Assembly (NCBI RefSeq): GCF_030813435.1
Contig: NZ_JAUSUG010000001.1
Coordinates: 186,001-250,000, forward strand
Length of the DNA: 64,000 nt
Reading direction: 5' to 3'
Source of the DNA: Evansella vedderi
GTDB taxonomy: Bacteria; Bacillota; Bacilli; Bacillales; Salisediminibacteriaceae
Each line of letters begins with the position of its first letter. Position 1 is the first letter of the stretch. The notes beneath the pieces were generated by a model. It saw only the letters and a list, made by a program, of their open reading frames with translations. It did no database searches and had not been told where the DNA came from. Below are positions 17,941 through 27,317 of the stretch, one piece after another. A program made the translations under genes and the position numbers.

Positions 17941-18053
17941 TCCATTTTCTTTTCAAAATAGAAGAAGAGTAAAATAGACATTTTGGGAGGTACTCCTTTT
18001 TCATGCTTAAAAAGCCTTGGTATATAAGGGCATAAATTTATGAAATTCATTCA
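17843..18053 (+). repeat. dispersed repeat copy A (last array units plus ~160-bp tail)
   Basis: From unit 7 of the array through a tail containing TTTTGGGAGGTACTC and AAGGGCATAAATTTATGAA, this segment is collinear with 53504-53713. Conservation of the tail outside the tandem units shows that array and tail travel or expand together. No open frame or transposase is seen. Confidence 0.85.
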
Positions 18054-18120
18054 AATAGTACATAATACTTTCCGCGAAACTTTTTCGATAAAACTGGAAT
18101 GTTAGATTGAGTAATAAAAT

Positions 18121-18165
18121 TTTCATACTCCATGGTGCAAATTTTCACTTGCATAGAGGTCTACC
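18121..18165. repeat. short dispersed repeat, copy also at 50264-50309
   Basis: TTTCATACTCCATGGTGC followed, after a variable middle, by GCATAGAGGTCTACC. The second copy reads TTTCATACTCCGTGGTGC and GCATGGAGGTCTATCC. Function unknown. Confidence 0.6.
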
Positions 18166-18187
18166 TTTAAATTTTCACAATGATTTC

Positions 18188-19450
18188 CTACTCTACCTTT
18201 ATTTTTTCAAAAGGCAATTGAACATACATATAAGTACCCTTGGCACCATCCTTCACTTGAATACTTCCACCTAGCTTTGTCACAATTTCATGAACATAAT
18301 ATAGCCCAATCCCAGTAGACATCGTTCCATCAGATTTAAATTTCGTAGAATACCCTAATTGGAAAATATAGGGCTTTTCCTGATCAGGGATTCCAGGGCC
18401 GTTATCCTTCATATGAATCGAAAATGTATCGTCCACTCGATATACTTCCACTTCAATTTTACCTGTAGAATCAATCGCTTCCACAGCATTCACAAGCAGG
18501 TTTTGAAAAATTGGCAATAGCTTCAGAATTTGGACATCATAGTCATTTGGCTCAATATACTTCGTAAACTCAATGTCCTTTTGTAAATGAAGACTATACT
18601 TTTTATTCGAATTGATAACATATTGAACTAATTCTTGGATATTCATCGTATCATGAGCTATTTTATTCGTAATTATTTGCTGTAAGCCTGCATTGATGCG
18701 ATGGTAGTTTTTCTGCAATTCATGAACTTCACAAGTAATCCATAAAACATCACCAGCTATTTTTTGATTTTCTGGAAAACGAGAGTTCTCAAGCCTTCTA
18801 ACCGTTTCCTTGCAAAAAATGGTTAGTTTCTCAATGTCTTTTATGGAATTTTGCAATTGAATGGTTTCACCGTATAAATCAGATAAGATAGCTAACATTT
18901 TTTCATTCTTTGCTCTCGTCGCTTCTTCATTCACTTTTGCTTCGCGAAATAATAAAAAGGTAAAAAAGCCAACAGCAGCAGAGCTTCGAATGAAAGCAAT
19001 AAACATGATCATATGTAAATCGGAAAATTGGACAGAGAAGTCAGTGATCGTTGCTCTTACTTGTAGTTCAACGACATTGGAGAGAATTTCGATGATGATA
19101 AGTAAACCAGCAGCGAGAAAAACGGAATTGCGATGCTTTCTTACTTTACAGATAACAAATAACAAGGAATAAGTAATATAAAAGAAAAATGCTGGGAAAT
19201 GGATACAAAAGGAATCTAGCATATTTTTTCCCACAAGTACATCCAAGCCAATCCGGAAAAATACAACAAAGGACCCAACACAAACACCTACTAGGAGAGG
19301 GGATATATCCTTTCTCCAAAGTAAAATAAAGGCAAAAAAGATCACCGCTAGACTAAAACGAAAAGCGTGGTCAAACAAAAATATTCTCCATTCTCCTAAT
19401 ATTGCGACAGCTACCATAACAATGAGAAGAAAACGAACTTGTTGTTTCAT
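18188..19450 (-). CDS. membrane sensor histidine kinase (GlnK/YcbA-like)
   Basis: A 420-residue protein. The first ~175 residues hold about six hydrophobic helices with no large extracellular loop. A linker with a likely phospho-acceptor region (EVHELQKNYHRINAG near residue 230) follows. The ATPase domain has the N box NLLVNAVEAI, G1 DNGPGIP and G2 STGIGLYYV. The layout resembles the Bacillus glutamine-sensing kinase GlnK; no periplasmic sensor domain is visible. It is divergent from the TAXI-TRAP operon and shares its upstream region. The cognate regulator is probably at 16616, although the genes are on opposite strands. Confidence 0.88.
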   Translation of the reverse strand: MKQQVRFLLIVMVAVAILGEWRIFLFDHAFRFSLAVIFFAFILLWRKDISPLLVGVCVGSFVVFFRIGLDVLVGKNMLDSFCIHFPAFFFYITYSLLFVICKVRKHRNSVFLAAGLLIIIEILSNVVELQVRATITDFSVQFSDLHMIMFIAFIRSSAAVGFFTFLLFREAKVNEEATRAKNEKMLAILSDLYGETIQLQNSIKDIEKLTIFCKETVRRLENSRFPENQKIAGDVLWITCEVHELQKNYHRINAGLQQIITNKIAHDTMNIQELVQYVINSNKKYSLHLQKDIEFTKYIEPNDYDVQILKLLPIFQNLLVNAVEAIDSTGKIEVEVYRVDDTFSIHMKDNGPGIPDQEKPYIFQLGYSTKFKSDGTMSTGIGLYYVHEIVTKLGGSIQVKDGAKGTYMYVQLPFEKIKVE

Positions 19451-19531
19451 AGAGAATCATGCCCATTTCTATTAGAGTCTATTGTTACTATATTACTAAG
19501 ATAGCAAAGAAACGAAATGAATTTTGTCGTA

Positions 19532-19567
19532 TTTTGACGAAAGGTACTATAAATATTTTGGACTTAC
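19532..19567 (+). promoter_or_regulatory. second copy of the 35-bp element, TAXI-TRAP promoter region
   Basis: TTTTGACGAAAGGTACTATA then TTTTGGACTTA, about 30 of 35 bases identical to 11733-11767. Just before it TTTTGTCG occurs once more, so two TTTTG[TA]CG half-sites stand ten bases apart. It lies between the divergent kinase and transporter genes and may control both. Confidence 0.65.
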
Positions 19568-19697
19568 TCTCTAGAAGAGACTTCTGTATCATTAAAACTG
19601 TAAATGTATTTCAATATTCGTAATATTTTATATTTTGGTCATTTCGAAGGTTAAACCTTCGTTATTATTAAGAATAAAAAAATATGGGGGGATTATT

Positions 19698-20666
19698 TTG
19701 AAAAAGTTTGGTTTCTTATTAGGAGTTTTATTTGCATTCGCTATGGTTCTTGCTGCATGTGGTTCGGACGAATCGACTGGTGGCGGAGATGACTGGGTAA
19801 GTGATGTTACAATCTTAACTGGTGGAGAAGCGGGTGTATATTTCCCACTAGGTGTTGCAATGGGAGATATTATTGACGCAAACGTGGATGGAGTTAGTGC
19901 TTCCGGTATTGTAAGTGGTGCCTCTCTTGTAAACGTAGCTGAGCTAAACAAAGGCGAAGGAGAAATGGCATTAGTTCAAAATGATATTGCGTATTTTGCA
20001 ATAGAAGGTACTCAAATGTTTGAAGAAGATGGTCCATTATCCGGTTTCCAAGGAGTAGCTACTCTTTATCCTGAAACAGTACAAATTGTAACGACTGCTG
20101 ACACTGGAATTGAAACAGTTGCAGACTTAGTAGGAAAACGTGTTGCGATTGGTGACGTTGGTTCTGGTACAGAAGCGAACGCAAACCAAATTTTAGCAGC
20201 TCACGGAATTTCTTACGACGATATTACAGTCGAATATATGGGCTTCGGTGACGCTTCTACTGCACTTCAAGATGGAAACATCGATGCTGCATTCGTAACA
20301 GCGGGTACACCAACTGGTTCCATTCAGCAATTAGGTGCAACGGTAGATGTACGTATCGTTAGTATCGAGCAAAGTGTGATTGACGAGATTGTTAGTCAAT
20401 ATCCTTACTATACTGGTGTAACAATTAGTGCAGACACGTATGATCTTCCTACAGATGTAACAACGGTTGCGGTTCAAGCGATGTTAATCGTACGCAGCGA
20501 CTTACCAGAAGATCAAGTATACGAAATGACAAAAGCAATCTTTGAAAACCTAAATGTTCTACAAGATACACATGACAGAGGTCATGATATTACGGTAGAA
20601 ACTGCTCAAGATGGTATGTCCATTGAGCTACACCCAGGTGCTAAGCGTTTCTATGATGAGCAATAA
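19698..20666 (+). CDS. TAXI-family TRAP transporter solute-binding lipoprotein
   Basis: About 322 residues from a TTG at 19698, chosen because GGGGGG precedes it and because it gives a clean lipoprotein signal (MKKFGFLLG ... VLAACGS, Cys as lipid site). The mature protein has TAXI-family blocks: TGGEAGVYFPLGVAMGDII, NDIAYFAIEGTQMF, and GKRVAIGDVGSGTEANA. Characterised TAXI proteins bind glutamate/glutamine or small organic acids. It is the first gene of a three-gene operon with DUF1850 and the fused permease, and carries the shared 35-bp element upstream. Confidence 0.93.
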   Translation: MKKFGFLLGVLFAFAMVLAACGSDESTGGGDDWVSDVTILTGGEAGVYFPLGVAMGDIIDANVDGVSASGIVSGASLVNVAELNKGEGEMALVQNDIAYFAIEGTQMFEEDGPLSGFQGVATLYPETVQIVTTADTGIETVADLVGKRVAIGDVGSGTEANANQILAAHGISYDDITVEYMGFGDASTALQDGNIDAAFVTAGTPTGSIQQLGATVDVRIVSIEQSVIDEIVSQYPYYTGVTISADTYDLPTDVTTVAVQAMLIVRSDLPEDQVYEMTKAIFENLNVLQDTHDRGHDITVETAQDGMSIELHPGAKRFYDEQ

Positions 20667-20682
20667 ATCAACGTTTTATCCG

Positions 20683-20714
20683 AAAAGGACATTGCTGCGA
20701 AGCAGTGTCCTTTT
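20683..20714 (+). terminator. intercistronic hairpin with GNRA loop
   Basis: A 14-bp stem (AAAAGGACATTGCT with AGCAGTGTCCTTTT, one G-U pair) closed by GCGA, seventeen bases after the binding-protein stop. It probably acts as a leaky terminator or a 3' stabiliser that raises binding-protein expression above that of the permease. Confidence 0.7.
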
Positions 20715-20733
20715 CAAAAGAAAAAGGGTTGCT

Positions 20734-21267
20734 ATGTTATATCTTACTATCACACTTTTCCTTCTTGTATTATTTGCTTCTTTTCATGTATCAAGCCCTT
20801 ATCTTTCCTTAGTTATCGCAGGTCAAGGGGAAGAAGTTTTATGGAAAACAGATATTCAACGAGAGGAATGGTTTTCTCATCAATACACTCACTCTGTTGA
20901 AAAATCACCGGTAATTGAAAAATTTAAGGTGAATGAAGCTGGGGAGATCGTCACAATGGAAAGCTGGACGAAGTCATTTGGTGCAGGAATGCCGTTCGAA
21001 CAACAAGGAACGGTGGAAATGAAAGATGGGTTTTATATATTAAAAGATTTAAATAGACCGATACATGGTGGATTATTACAAATGAAGCCATCTTCCTTGT
21101 ATCCTCACACATTTCAGTTTCGGGACGAGGAACTACTTTTATCCGAAGCCCCGTTTAAAGGGAAACGGCTAAAAATTAAAGTAATTCCAATGACATGGTT
21201 TGAAGTGGTTTCACATCCATTCATGGAAGGTAGTGGATTCAAATCCTTAATGATAGGTAGGCAATAA
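20734..21267 (+). CDS. DUF1850 domain protein of the TAXI-TRAP operon
   Basis: About 177 residues from ATG 20734; in-frame codons further upstream overlap the binding-protein gene and the hairpin. One N-terminal hydrophobic segment (LYLTITLFLLVLFASFHV) anchors an outside domain with HQYTHSVEKSPVIEKF and SFGAGMPFE, the DUF1850 signature. DUF1850 proteins are regularly encoded between TAXI binding proteins and fused permeases; their exact role is not known. It is 22 bases before the permease start. Confidence 0.88.
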   Translation: MLYLTITLFLLVLFASFHVSSPYLSLVIAGQGEEVLWKTDIQREEWFSHQYTHSVEKSPVIEKFKVNEAGEIVTMESWTKSFGAGMPFEQQGTVEMKDGFYILKDLNRPIHGGLLQMKPSSLYPHTFQFRDEELLLSEAPFKGKRLKIKVIPMTWFEVVSHPFMEGSGFKSLMIGRQ

Positions 21268-21289
21268 TTTTGAAGGGAGTGATTGGAAG

Positions 21290-23470
21290 GTGGAAGACAA
21301 ACAAAAAAAAGCACTATTAGAGCTTGAAGGAAGCGATCGACACCTTAGAAAAGGCTGGGCTGGAATTGTTTTAGTAGTAAGTGTATTGATGGCATCCTTT
21401 CACCTTTATATTGCAGGATTTGGTTTCCTCCCAGGAATGGGGTCAAGAGAGTTTCTCGTACTCCATTTAACATTAGGTTTAGTATTAGTTTTTCTTATTT
21501 TTCCCATAAAAAGAGGGCTAGGTCAAGTTACCATTCCTTGGTATGACTGTTTGATTGCTTTGTACGCTGTTTATATAGGGTTCCATATTATGACGAATCA
21601 AACAGCAACCCATATTTTAAACAGAAATCCAACCGACTTTGACTTATTTATTTCTTTTTCCCTTATCGTATTAGTACTAGAAGCAACGAGGCGTGTAGTA
21701 GGGAAGCCATTAGTAATCATTGCAGGTATTTTTATTTTATATTTCTTCCTCGGTGAATATATGCCAGGACAGTTTTATCATAGTCGTGGGGATCTAACGA
21801 GATTTTTACACGAAATGGGCTATACTCGAACAGGTATTTTTGGAACACCTATTTATGCGTCTGCATTATATGTTTTCATTTTTATCTTGTTCGGTGCAGT
21901 ACTTGAATCGACTGGTGCGGGAAAAATGTTCATTGACCTCGCGCTACGGGGATTCGGCCGGTACAAAGGTGGCCCTGCGAAAGCCAGTGTTGTTGCCAGT
22001 GGTATGCTCGGAAGTATTTCGGGGAGCTCCACGGCAAATGCGGTTACAACAGGAACATTTACGATCCCATTAATGAAACGGGTTGGGTTTAAGCCACATG
22101 TTGCCGGTGGAGTAGAGGTGGCAGCTTCCTCCAGTGGACAGTTCCTCCCGCCAATCATGGGGGCTGCAGCCTTTATCATGGTAGAGATGACGGGGATCCC
22201 GTATGTTGATATTATCAAAAGTGCGTTAATACCAGCGATACTCTGTTATGTAGCGATTTTATTTATGGTGCATTTTGAAGCATCGAAAAACAATATTCGT
22301 GGGATGGACAAAAGCGAGCTAGTTTCTGGAAAGAAGCTACTCGTTCAGCAAGGTTACTTAATTGTTCCAGTCCTCGTGTTAATTTATTTTTTAGTTTTCC
22401 AAGGAAGATCCGTGTTTTTCGCAGCCTTCTTCGCGATCATGTTATTGTTAGTATTAGCCTTCTTCGCTCATAAATTTAAAGAGCGAATTGGCCGCAGCTT
22501 GATTTACGCAGGAGTGCTCTTTGCTATCGCATTTGGAATGGAGTTTATTTTAGGAAGCATGGATCAAAACTTTATTCGTTGGCATTCGGAAATTGCGATG
22601 ATGGTAGTACTAGGAACAGTGTTAGCTCTCGTTTTTGCATTAATGCAGAAAAAATATAATATTGAGGCAGCGCCAGTACGGTTTGGGATAAAACAATTGC
22701 TGGAAGGCTTTGAATTAGCAGCACGTAATTCCTTATCGGTAATCGTTGCCTGTGCCACAGCGGGAATTTTAATCGGGGTCCTTCAATTATCTGGTTTATC
22801 AACGAAGTTCGTACGTATCGTAACTGGTTTTTCCGCGGATTTAACGGCGTTAATGCCATCATTCTTGGTTACAGATAATACACAATTATACTTTGCGTTA
22901 ATCCTATCATTGTTTGCATGTTTGTTATTAGGTCTAGGACTACCGACAACAGCTACGTACATTATTTTAGCTGCAATCGTAGCACCAGTGTTAGTTCAGT
23001 TAGGATTACCCGTTTTAGCAGCACACTTATTCGTGCTCTATTACGGAGTGTTGGCAGATGATACACCGCCAATAAACTTGCCGGCCTATGCTACCGCGGG
23101 GATTGCCAAAGCTGGACCTGTCCGAACAGGTATCCAAGGCTTCAAATACGATTCCGGAGCACTACTTTTACCATTTGCATTCGCCATGAACCCAACCATC
23201 TTACTCTTAACAGATGACCCATGGTTTATGGTCGTAAAAAGCATCATCACAGCGTTACTGGGAATTATCGCATTCTCATCCTTTATCCAAAACTGGTTAT
23301 TACGAGACTACACAAAAGTAGAACGAATCGGAGCACTCATCACGGCACTCATGCTCGTACACTTCCACTGGATAACGGATATCATCGGAATAACCATATT
23401 CGCAGTCATCATCACAACACAATACCTAAGCTCTAAACAAAACAAACAACAATCACAAATCGCACTTTGA
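21290..23470 (+). CDS. TRAP transporter fused permease (4TM/12TM)
   Basis: A 726-residue polytopic protein combining the small (DctQ) and large (DctM) TRAP subunits. The first ~180 residues hold four or five helices; the DctM part has GSISGSSTANAVTTGTFTIP, SSSGQFLPPIMGAAAFIM and LGLGLPTTATYIILAAIVAP, typical of TAXI-associated permeases. TRAP permeases use an ion gradient, often sodium. Start is GTG after GAAGGGAG. It closes the operon, and the gap after it contains no gene. Confidence 0.95.
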   Translation: MEDKQKKALLELEGSDRHLRKGWAGIVLVVSVLMASFHLYIAGFGFLPGMGSREFLVLHLTLGLVLVFLIFPIKRGLGQVTIPWYDCLIALYAVYIGFHIMTNQTATHILNRNPTDFDLFISFSLIVLVLEATRRVVGKPLVIIAGIFILYFFLGEYMPGQFYHSRGDLTRFLHEMGYTRTGIFGTPIYASALYVFIFILFGAVLESTGAGKMFIDLALRGFGRYKGGPAKASVVASGMLGSISGSSTANAVTTGTFTIPLMKRVGFKPHVAGGVEVAASSSGQFLPPIMGAAAFIMVEMTGIPYVDIIKSALIPAILCYVAILFMVHFEASKNNIRGMDKSELVSGKKLLVQQGYLIVPVLVLIYFLVFQGRSVFFAAFFAIMLLLVLAFFAHKFKERIGRSLIYAGVLFAIAFGMEFILGSMDQNFIRWHSEIAMMVVLGTVLALVFALMQKKYNIEAAPVRFGIKQLLEGFELAARNSLSVIVACATAGILIGVLQLSGLSTKFVRIVTGFSADLTALMPSFLVTDNTQLYFALILSLFACLLLGLGLPTTATYIILAAIVAPVLVQLGLPVLAAHLFVLYYGVLADDTPPINLPAYATAGIAKAGPVRTGIQGFKYDSGALLLPFAFAMNPTILLLTDDPWFMVVKSIITALLGIIAFSSFIQNWLLRDYTKVERIGALITALMLVHFHWITDIIGITIFAVIITTQYLSSKQNKQQSQIAL

Positions 23471-23784
23471 GATGCCTGTCACCGCCCGAGTTATTAGATG
23501 AGTACTTGCAGTATTACAGATGATCACGGCTACATTGGGTTATGTGGAAAACAGTGTTAGAAGGTTGTGAAGACGGGTCCTTGGAAATACGTTAAGCAGC
23601 AGCGAATTTACAGCAAAAATATGCACCAAACGATAACGTTATATCTGCTTACGGAAAACTAAAGGGGGATTGAAGAAGGAGAAAGTGGTCATATAACTTT
23701 GCAATATTTTATTGGAGTAATGATATCCCTTGATAAAAAAGAGATCGTCAATAAATAATGACGATCTCTTTAATATATATTGAT
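23471..23784. other. gap with repeat motif, gene remnant and terminator
   Basis: Begins with TGCCTGTCACCGCCC, a member of the GGTGCCTGTCACC family. A frame near 23600-23660 reads QQKYAPNDNVISAYGKLKG, apparently the remnant of an unidentified gene end. At 23738-23772 AAAGAGATCGTCA pairs with TGACGATCTCTTT with flanking A/T runs; it is a terminator usable from both sides, chiefly for the minus-strand SulP gene. Confidence 0.5.
23738..23775. terminator. bidirectional terminator between TAXI-TRAP and SulP genes
   Basis: A 13-bp perfect stem with an eight-base loop, A run on one side and T-rich sequence on the other. Confidence 0.75.
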
Positions 23785-25473
23785 TTATCCAGTATTTTTC
23801 ATGAGGCCTTGTCTCGTTAAAACTGCTTTGAGAGACTGATGTGAAATGGTTAAGCCGAATTTCGTATCCCACTGTGATTTTGTGACAATTTCTCTTACGG
23901 AATATTTCATATGGGTAAATTCAAACTGAATTCCTTTTTTATCACTTAAATCTTTTAAAATTTCTTCAAAGCGATGAACTGCTTCTGAATCGATAGAATT
24001 GACGCCGGACATATCAAAAATAATGGATTTAATGTTCGTCCTTTGTTGTATTACTTCTTCCAACTTTTTTTCAAAGTGTGAAATGTTGGCGAAATATAAA
24101 GACGAATCGATACGCAAAATTACAGTTCCAGAATATGTTTTTCCATTAGGAATTCGATGGATATTTTGAAACGCATCCTTCTGTTCTATGTATCCCAACT
24201 CCACAATAAAAGGATCAGGATTCGCAGTGCGGTGAAGGACTGTTATTAAAGAAAAGATTATCCCAACTAAGATACCAAGCTCTAAGCCGATGATTAAGGT
24301 GGAAATAAAAGTGACAACTAACATCCACCCATCGGTCTTTTTCATTTTAAAAAGGTGCTTTGCTTCCTTAAAATCCACAAGCTTATAGACTGCAACTAGT
24401 ATAATGGCTGATAAAGTTGCGTGAGGTAGATAATAAAAGAATTGAGTGAAAAATAATAAAGTAATAATTAAGAATACAACAGTAAAAATAGAAGCTAACG
24501 GAGTTTTAGCTCCTGATTGATAGTTGACAGCTGAACGAGTAAAGCTTCCTGTAATTGGATAACTAGAAAAGAATGAACCAATGATATTAGCCAAGCCAAT
24601 ACCTTTTAACTCTTGATTTACATAGATTCGATAATTCTCTTTAGCAGCGATAGATTTAGCTATGGCAACGGATTCCATAAATGCAATAAATGCAATGGTT
24701 AGAGCTGTAGGTAAGAGTAATCTAATAGATTCTAAGGTAAAGACTGGTGCTGAGAATCCAGGCAAACCACTAGGGACGGACCCAACAATTTTTACACCTT
24801 GTTGATCTAGGTTAAACCAATAAACGGTTAGCATGGAAACAACGACAACAATAATGGATGTTGGAAATTTTGGAAAGTACTTTTTTAATATTACTAAAGC
24901 GAAAATACTTCCCAATGCTAAGGAAAGGGTATAAAGATTTGTATTATTTATATTTTGAGCTGCTTCAAAAGCAACTAGATAAAAATACATACTAGATTGT
25001 AAATCAATACCTAAAACATTTTTTAACTGACTAAAGGCGATAATAATGGCTGCAGCAGAGATAAAACCACTAATCACAGCATGGGAAAGGAAATTAAGTA
25101 GTACTCCCATCTTTAGAATTCCTAATAAAAAATGGATTACCCCAATCATAAAGGAAAGTAATAGGACATAAGAAACATATTCAGGTGATCCTGGTTCCGC
25201 TATTGTGGAAACCCCAGATAAAACTAATAATGATATTAATGCTACAGGACCGACTGCAAGGTGCTTAGAAGAAGCAAAGAGTGTATAGATGATCACTGGT
25301 ATAGTTGCTGCGTATAATCCCATAACTGGAGGGAGACCAGCTAACATTGCATAGGCCATCCCTTGAGGAACATACATAATAAAAACGATTATCCCTGCAT
25401 TTAAGTCGTCATATAGATCCCTCCGTTGATAATCCTTTATCCAGTTTGCAGCGGGAAGTATTCTATTTAACAT
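23785..25473 (-). CDS. SulP-family anion transporter with STAS domain
   Basis: A 562-residue protein. The N-terminal ~400 residues hold 10-12 membrane segments with VPQGMAYAMLAGLPPVMGLY near residue 35 (sulfate-permease signature) and SFTRSAVNYQSGAKTPLAS. The C-terminal ~115 residues form a STAS domain (VILRIDSSLYFANISHF, IIFDMSGVNSIDSEAV). SulP proteins move sulfate, bicarbonate or other anions; the substrate here is unknown. It stands alone, with a 5' leader hairpin at 25513-25547. Confidence 0.93.
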   Translation of the reverse strand: MLNRILPAANWIKDYQRRDLYDDLNAGIIVFIMYVPQGMAYAMLAGLPPVMGLYAATIPVIIYTLFASSKHLAVGPVALISLLVLSGVSTIAEPGSPEYVSYVLLLSFMIGVIHFLLGILKMGVLLNFLSHAVISGFISAAAIIIAFSQLKNVLGIDLQSSMYFYLVAFEAAQNINNTNLYTLSLALGSIFALVILKKYFPKFPTSIIVVVVSMLTVYWFNLDQQGVKIVGSVPSGLPGFSAPVFTLESIRLLLPTALTIAFIAFMESVAIAKSIAAKENYRIYVNQELKGIGLANIIGSFFSSYPITGSFTRSAVNYQSGAKTPLASIFTVVFLIITLLFFTQFFYYLPHATLSAIILVAVYKLVDFKEAKHLFKMKKTDGWMLVVTFISTLIIGLELGILVGIIFSLITVLHRTANPDPFIVELGYIEQKDAFQNIHRIPNGKTYSGTVILRIDSSLYFANISHFEKKLEEVIQQRTNIKSIIFDMSGVNSIDSEAVHRFEEILKDLSDKKGIQFEFTHMKYSVREIVTKSQWDTKFGLTISHQSLKAVLTRQGLMKNTG

Positions 25474-25512
25474 GGATAATTTCGCCCTTTCTAATAATAG
25501 TAATCACATCAT

Positions 25513-25547
25513 AACACACTTTTATCCATTTTGGTTAAAAGTGTGTT
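25513..25547. terminator. hairpin upstream of the SulP gene
   Basis: AACACACTTTTA pairs perfectly with TAAAAGTGTGTT around an 11-base loop. It lies 40 bases upstream of the SulP start in its leader and may be a transcript end or an attenuator. No plus-strand gene ends here. Confidence 0.4.
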
Positions 25548-25626
25548 GTTATTTTATTAGACTTTAGATAAAATGTTAAAAAATAAGGGCACCATGAGAT
25601 TTTAATTAACTAGGAAACGTTTAAAG

Positions 25627-25710
25627 AGTCTGTTCAAGAAGGGGCTGTTTTTCCCCGTTTGAACAGACTTGAATGCAAGACACTTTTTGAACACTCTCAT
25701 AAAGTTTTAT
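25627..25710. repeat. dispersed repeat with 11-bp inverted ends
   Basis: AGTCTGTTCAA and TTGAACAGACT enclose an inner AGGGG/CCCC-type stem, followed by CTTTTTGAACACTCTC. A related CTTTTTGAACATGCTC sits at 63650. It is a known type of Bacillus intergenic repeat. The gap 25474-25802 holds nothing else except the SulP and ROK promoters. Confidence 0.55.
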
Positions 25711-25802
25711 ATAAGGAATGAAGATATAATTGTATTAATACTAAAAGTTACATCATAATTTATCTAGCTTTCAATTTAAGGGGAAAGGAAGGTGTCGGTG
25801 AG

Positions 25803-26975
25803 GTGTTAAAGGAGTTTCTTGAAGATCAAAATGCTAAAAATAAACTAAAAAAATCCTTGTATAAATTAATACACAAAAAAGGAATTACATCGAAAATTGA
25901 TTTTTTAAATGAAATCAATGTACCTCAAACAACATTAACTCGTATGGTAAGTGAACTTGAGGAAAGGGGACTAATCCGGTCGAGAGGGTATGGGGAATCA
26001 AGTGGGGGAAGGCCGCCTGTGCTATATGAAGTTGTGCCGGATACCGGTTATGTTATAGGTATTGAAATATCTAGAACCCATGTCAGTATTACTTTACTAA
26101 ATATTATGTTTGATGTACTTGGTCAGATACGTTTTACACTGACAAAGGACCATACACCTAAGATAACTATTGAAAAAATAATACATAAAATAAACGCTTT
26201 ATTAGAGGAGCATTCCATAAAAATTGATTTATTATTAGGTATTGGAGTTGGAGCTGTTGGACCGTTGGATAGGGAAAAAGGCATTATCTTAAATCCAGAG
26301 GGATTTCTCGCAGATGGTTGGGAAAATGTTCAAATAGTTTCTATGCTACAGTCGGAATTTTCAGTTCCAATATTCTTAAATAATGGAGCAAACACGGCCG
26401 CTTTAGCAGAATATGAAATACAGGGATTAGAGGAGGAAGATATTCTGTATTGTATAAGTGGTTTTGGCATTCGCTGTGGTTTTATTAGTAAGGGAGCTTT
26501 TCTAAATCTTCGCGAAGGAGATACAAGTTCCTATGGTCACATCATTATTGAACCAAACGGAAGGAAATGTATTTGCGGTAGAAAAGGGTGTTTAAATGCT
26601 TATGTATCATTTGATGCAATTTTTAAAGCTATAGAAGAAACCAATATCTCGCCTCCTTTAAAAATTAATATGATTGATGAACTGTTGGGGCTTTTAAACA
26701 ACGATTATATTTTAAAAAAATTGTTAGAATCGGCTTATTACTATGGGATTGCAATTGCCAATATGGTTAATATATTACATCCAACTACCGTTGTCTTACA
26801 TGGAAAATTAATTTATCAATCCAATGAATATTATAATGAAGTTATTCGTGTTGCCAAAGAACATATTTATTCCACAAAGAGAAACCAAATCATGATTAAG
26901 AAGGGAAGCCTGGGAGAGGACTCTACTGCTATCGGAGCTGCAATGCATGCATTTCTCAGTTTATTTAAAAATTAA
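25803..26975 (+). CDS. ROK-family transcriptional regulator (NagC/XylR type)
   Basis: A 390-residue protein. Residues ~15-80 form a winged helix (NVPQTTLTRMVSELEERGLI). The ROK sugar-kinase-like domain follows with YVIGIEISRTHVSITLL, GIGVGAVGPLD and the zinc motif CICGRKGC. Such proteins repress sugar genes or, when catalytic, act as sugar kinases; the HTH favours regulation. Start is GTG after GGAAGGTG. No sugar genes lie next to it, so its target is probably elsewhere. Confidence 0.9.
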   Translation: MLKEFLEDQNAKNKLKKSLYKLIHKKGITSKIDFLNEINVPQTTLTRMVSELEERGLIRSRGYGESSGGRPPVLYEVVPDTGYVIGIEISRTHVSITLLNIMFDVLGQIRFTLTKDHTPKITIEKIIHKINALLEEHSIKIDLLLGIGVGAVGPLDREKGIILNPEGFLADGWENVQIVSMLQSEFSVPIFLNNGANTAALAEYEIQGLEEEDILYCISGFGIRCGFISKGAFLNLREGDTSSYGHIIIEPNGRKCICGRKGCLNAYVSFDAIFKAIEETNISPPLKINMIDELLGLLNNDYILKKLLESAYYYGIAIANMVNILHPTTVVLHGKLIYQSNEYYNEVIRVAKEHIYSTKRNQIMIKKGSLGEDSTAIGAAMHAFLSLFKN

Positions 26976-27317
26976 TCACCCGATAAAAAATAGTATTTAC
27001 AAGATTATTTATGATCAAAACAGTATCATAATAAAATGGAGTAAGTATTAAGTTCCTTGTAGTTAAAGGTAAACACCACTATATCATTAATGTCTGCGAC
27101 CACTACTCAAGCCAAATTGAATGGGGAAGCATAATTTAAGTCTAAATAAATAGTAAACTAAATAAGTAAAAGAGTACCAATTAGGCTATTAAATTATAAT
27201 AACAGTAACTCGCTAAAATAACATATATCCTTGAATGGTAATTAAACTTATAAAACTATACCAATATGTATACACTTATTTTTATATTTTAAAACTAATA
27301 CTATGCAATTGAAAAAT
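26976..27317. other. A/T-rich gap without recognisable gene
   Basis: No frame of quality, hairpin terminator or repeat was recognised. The downstream end holds the promoter and operator of the TetR-family gene. Confidence 0.4.
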
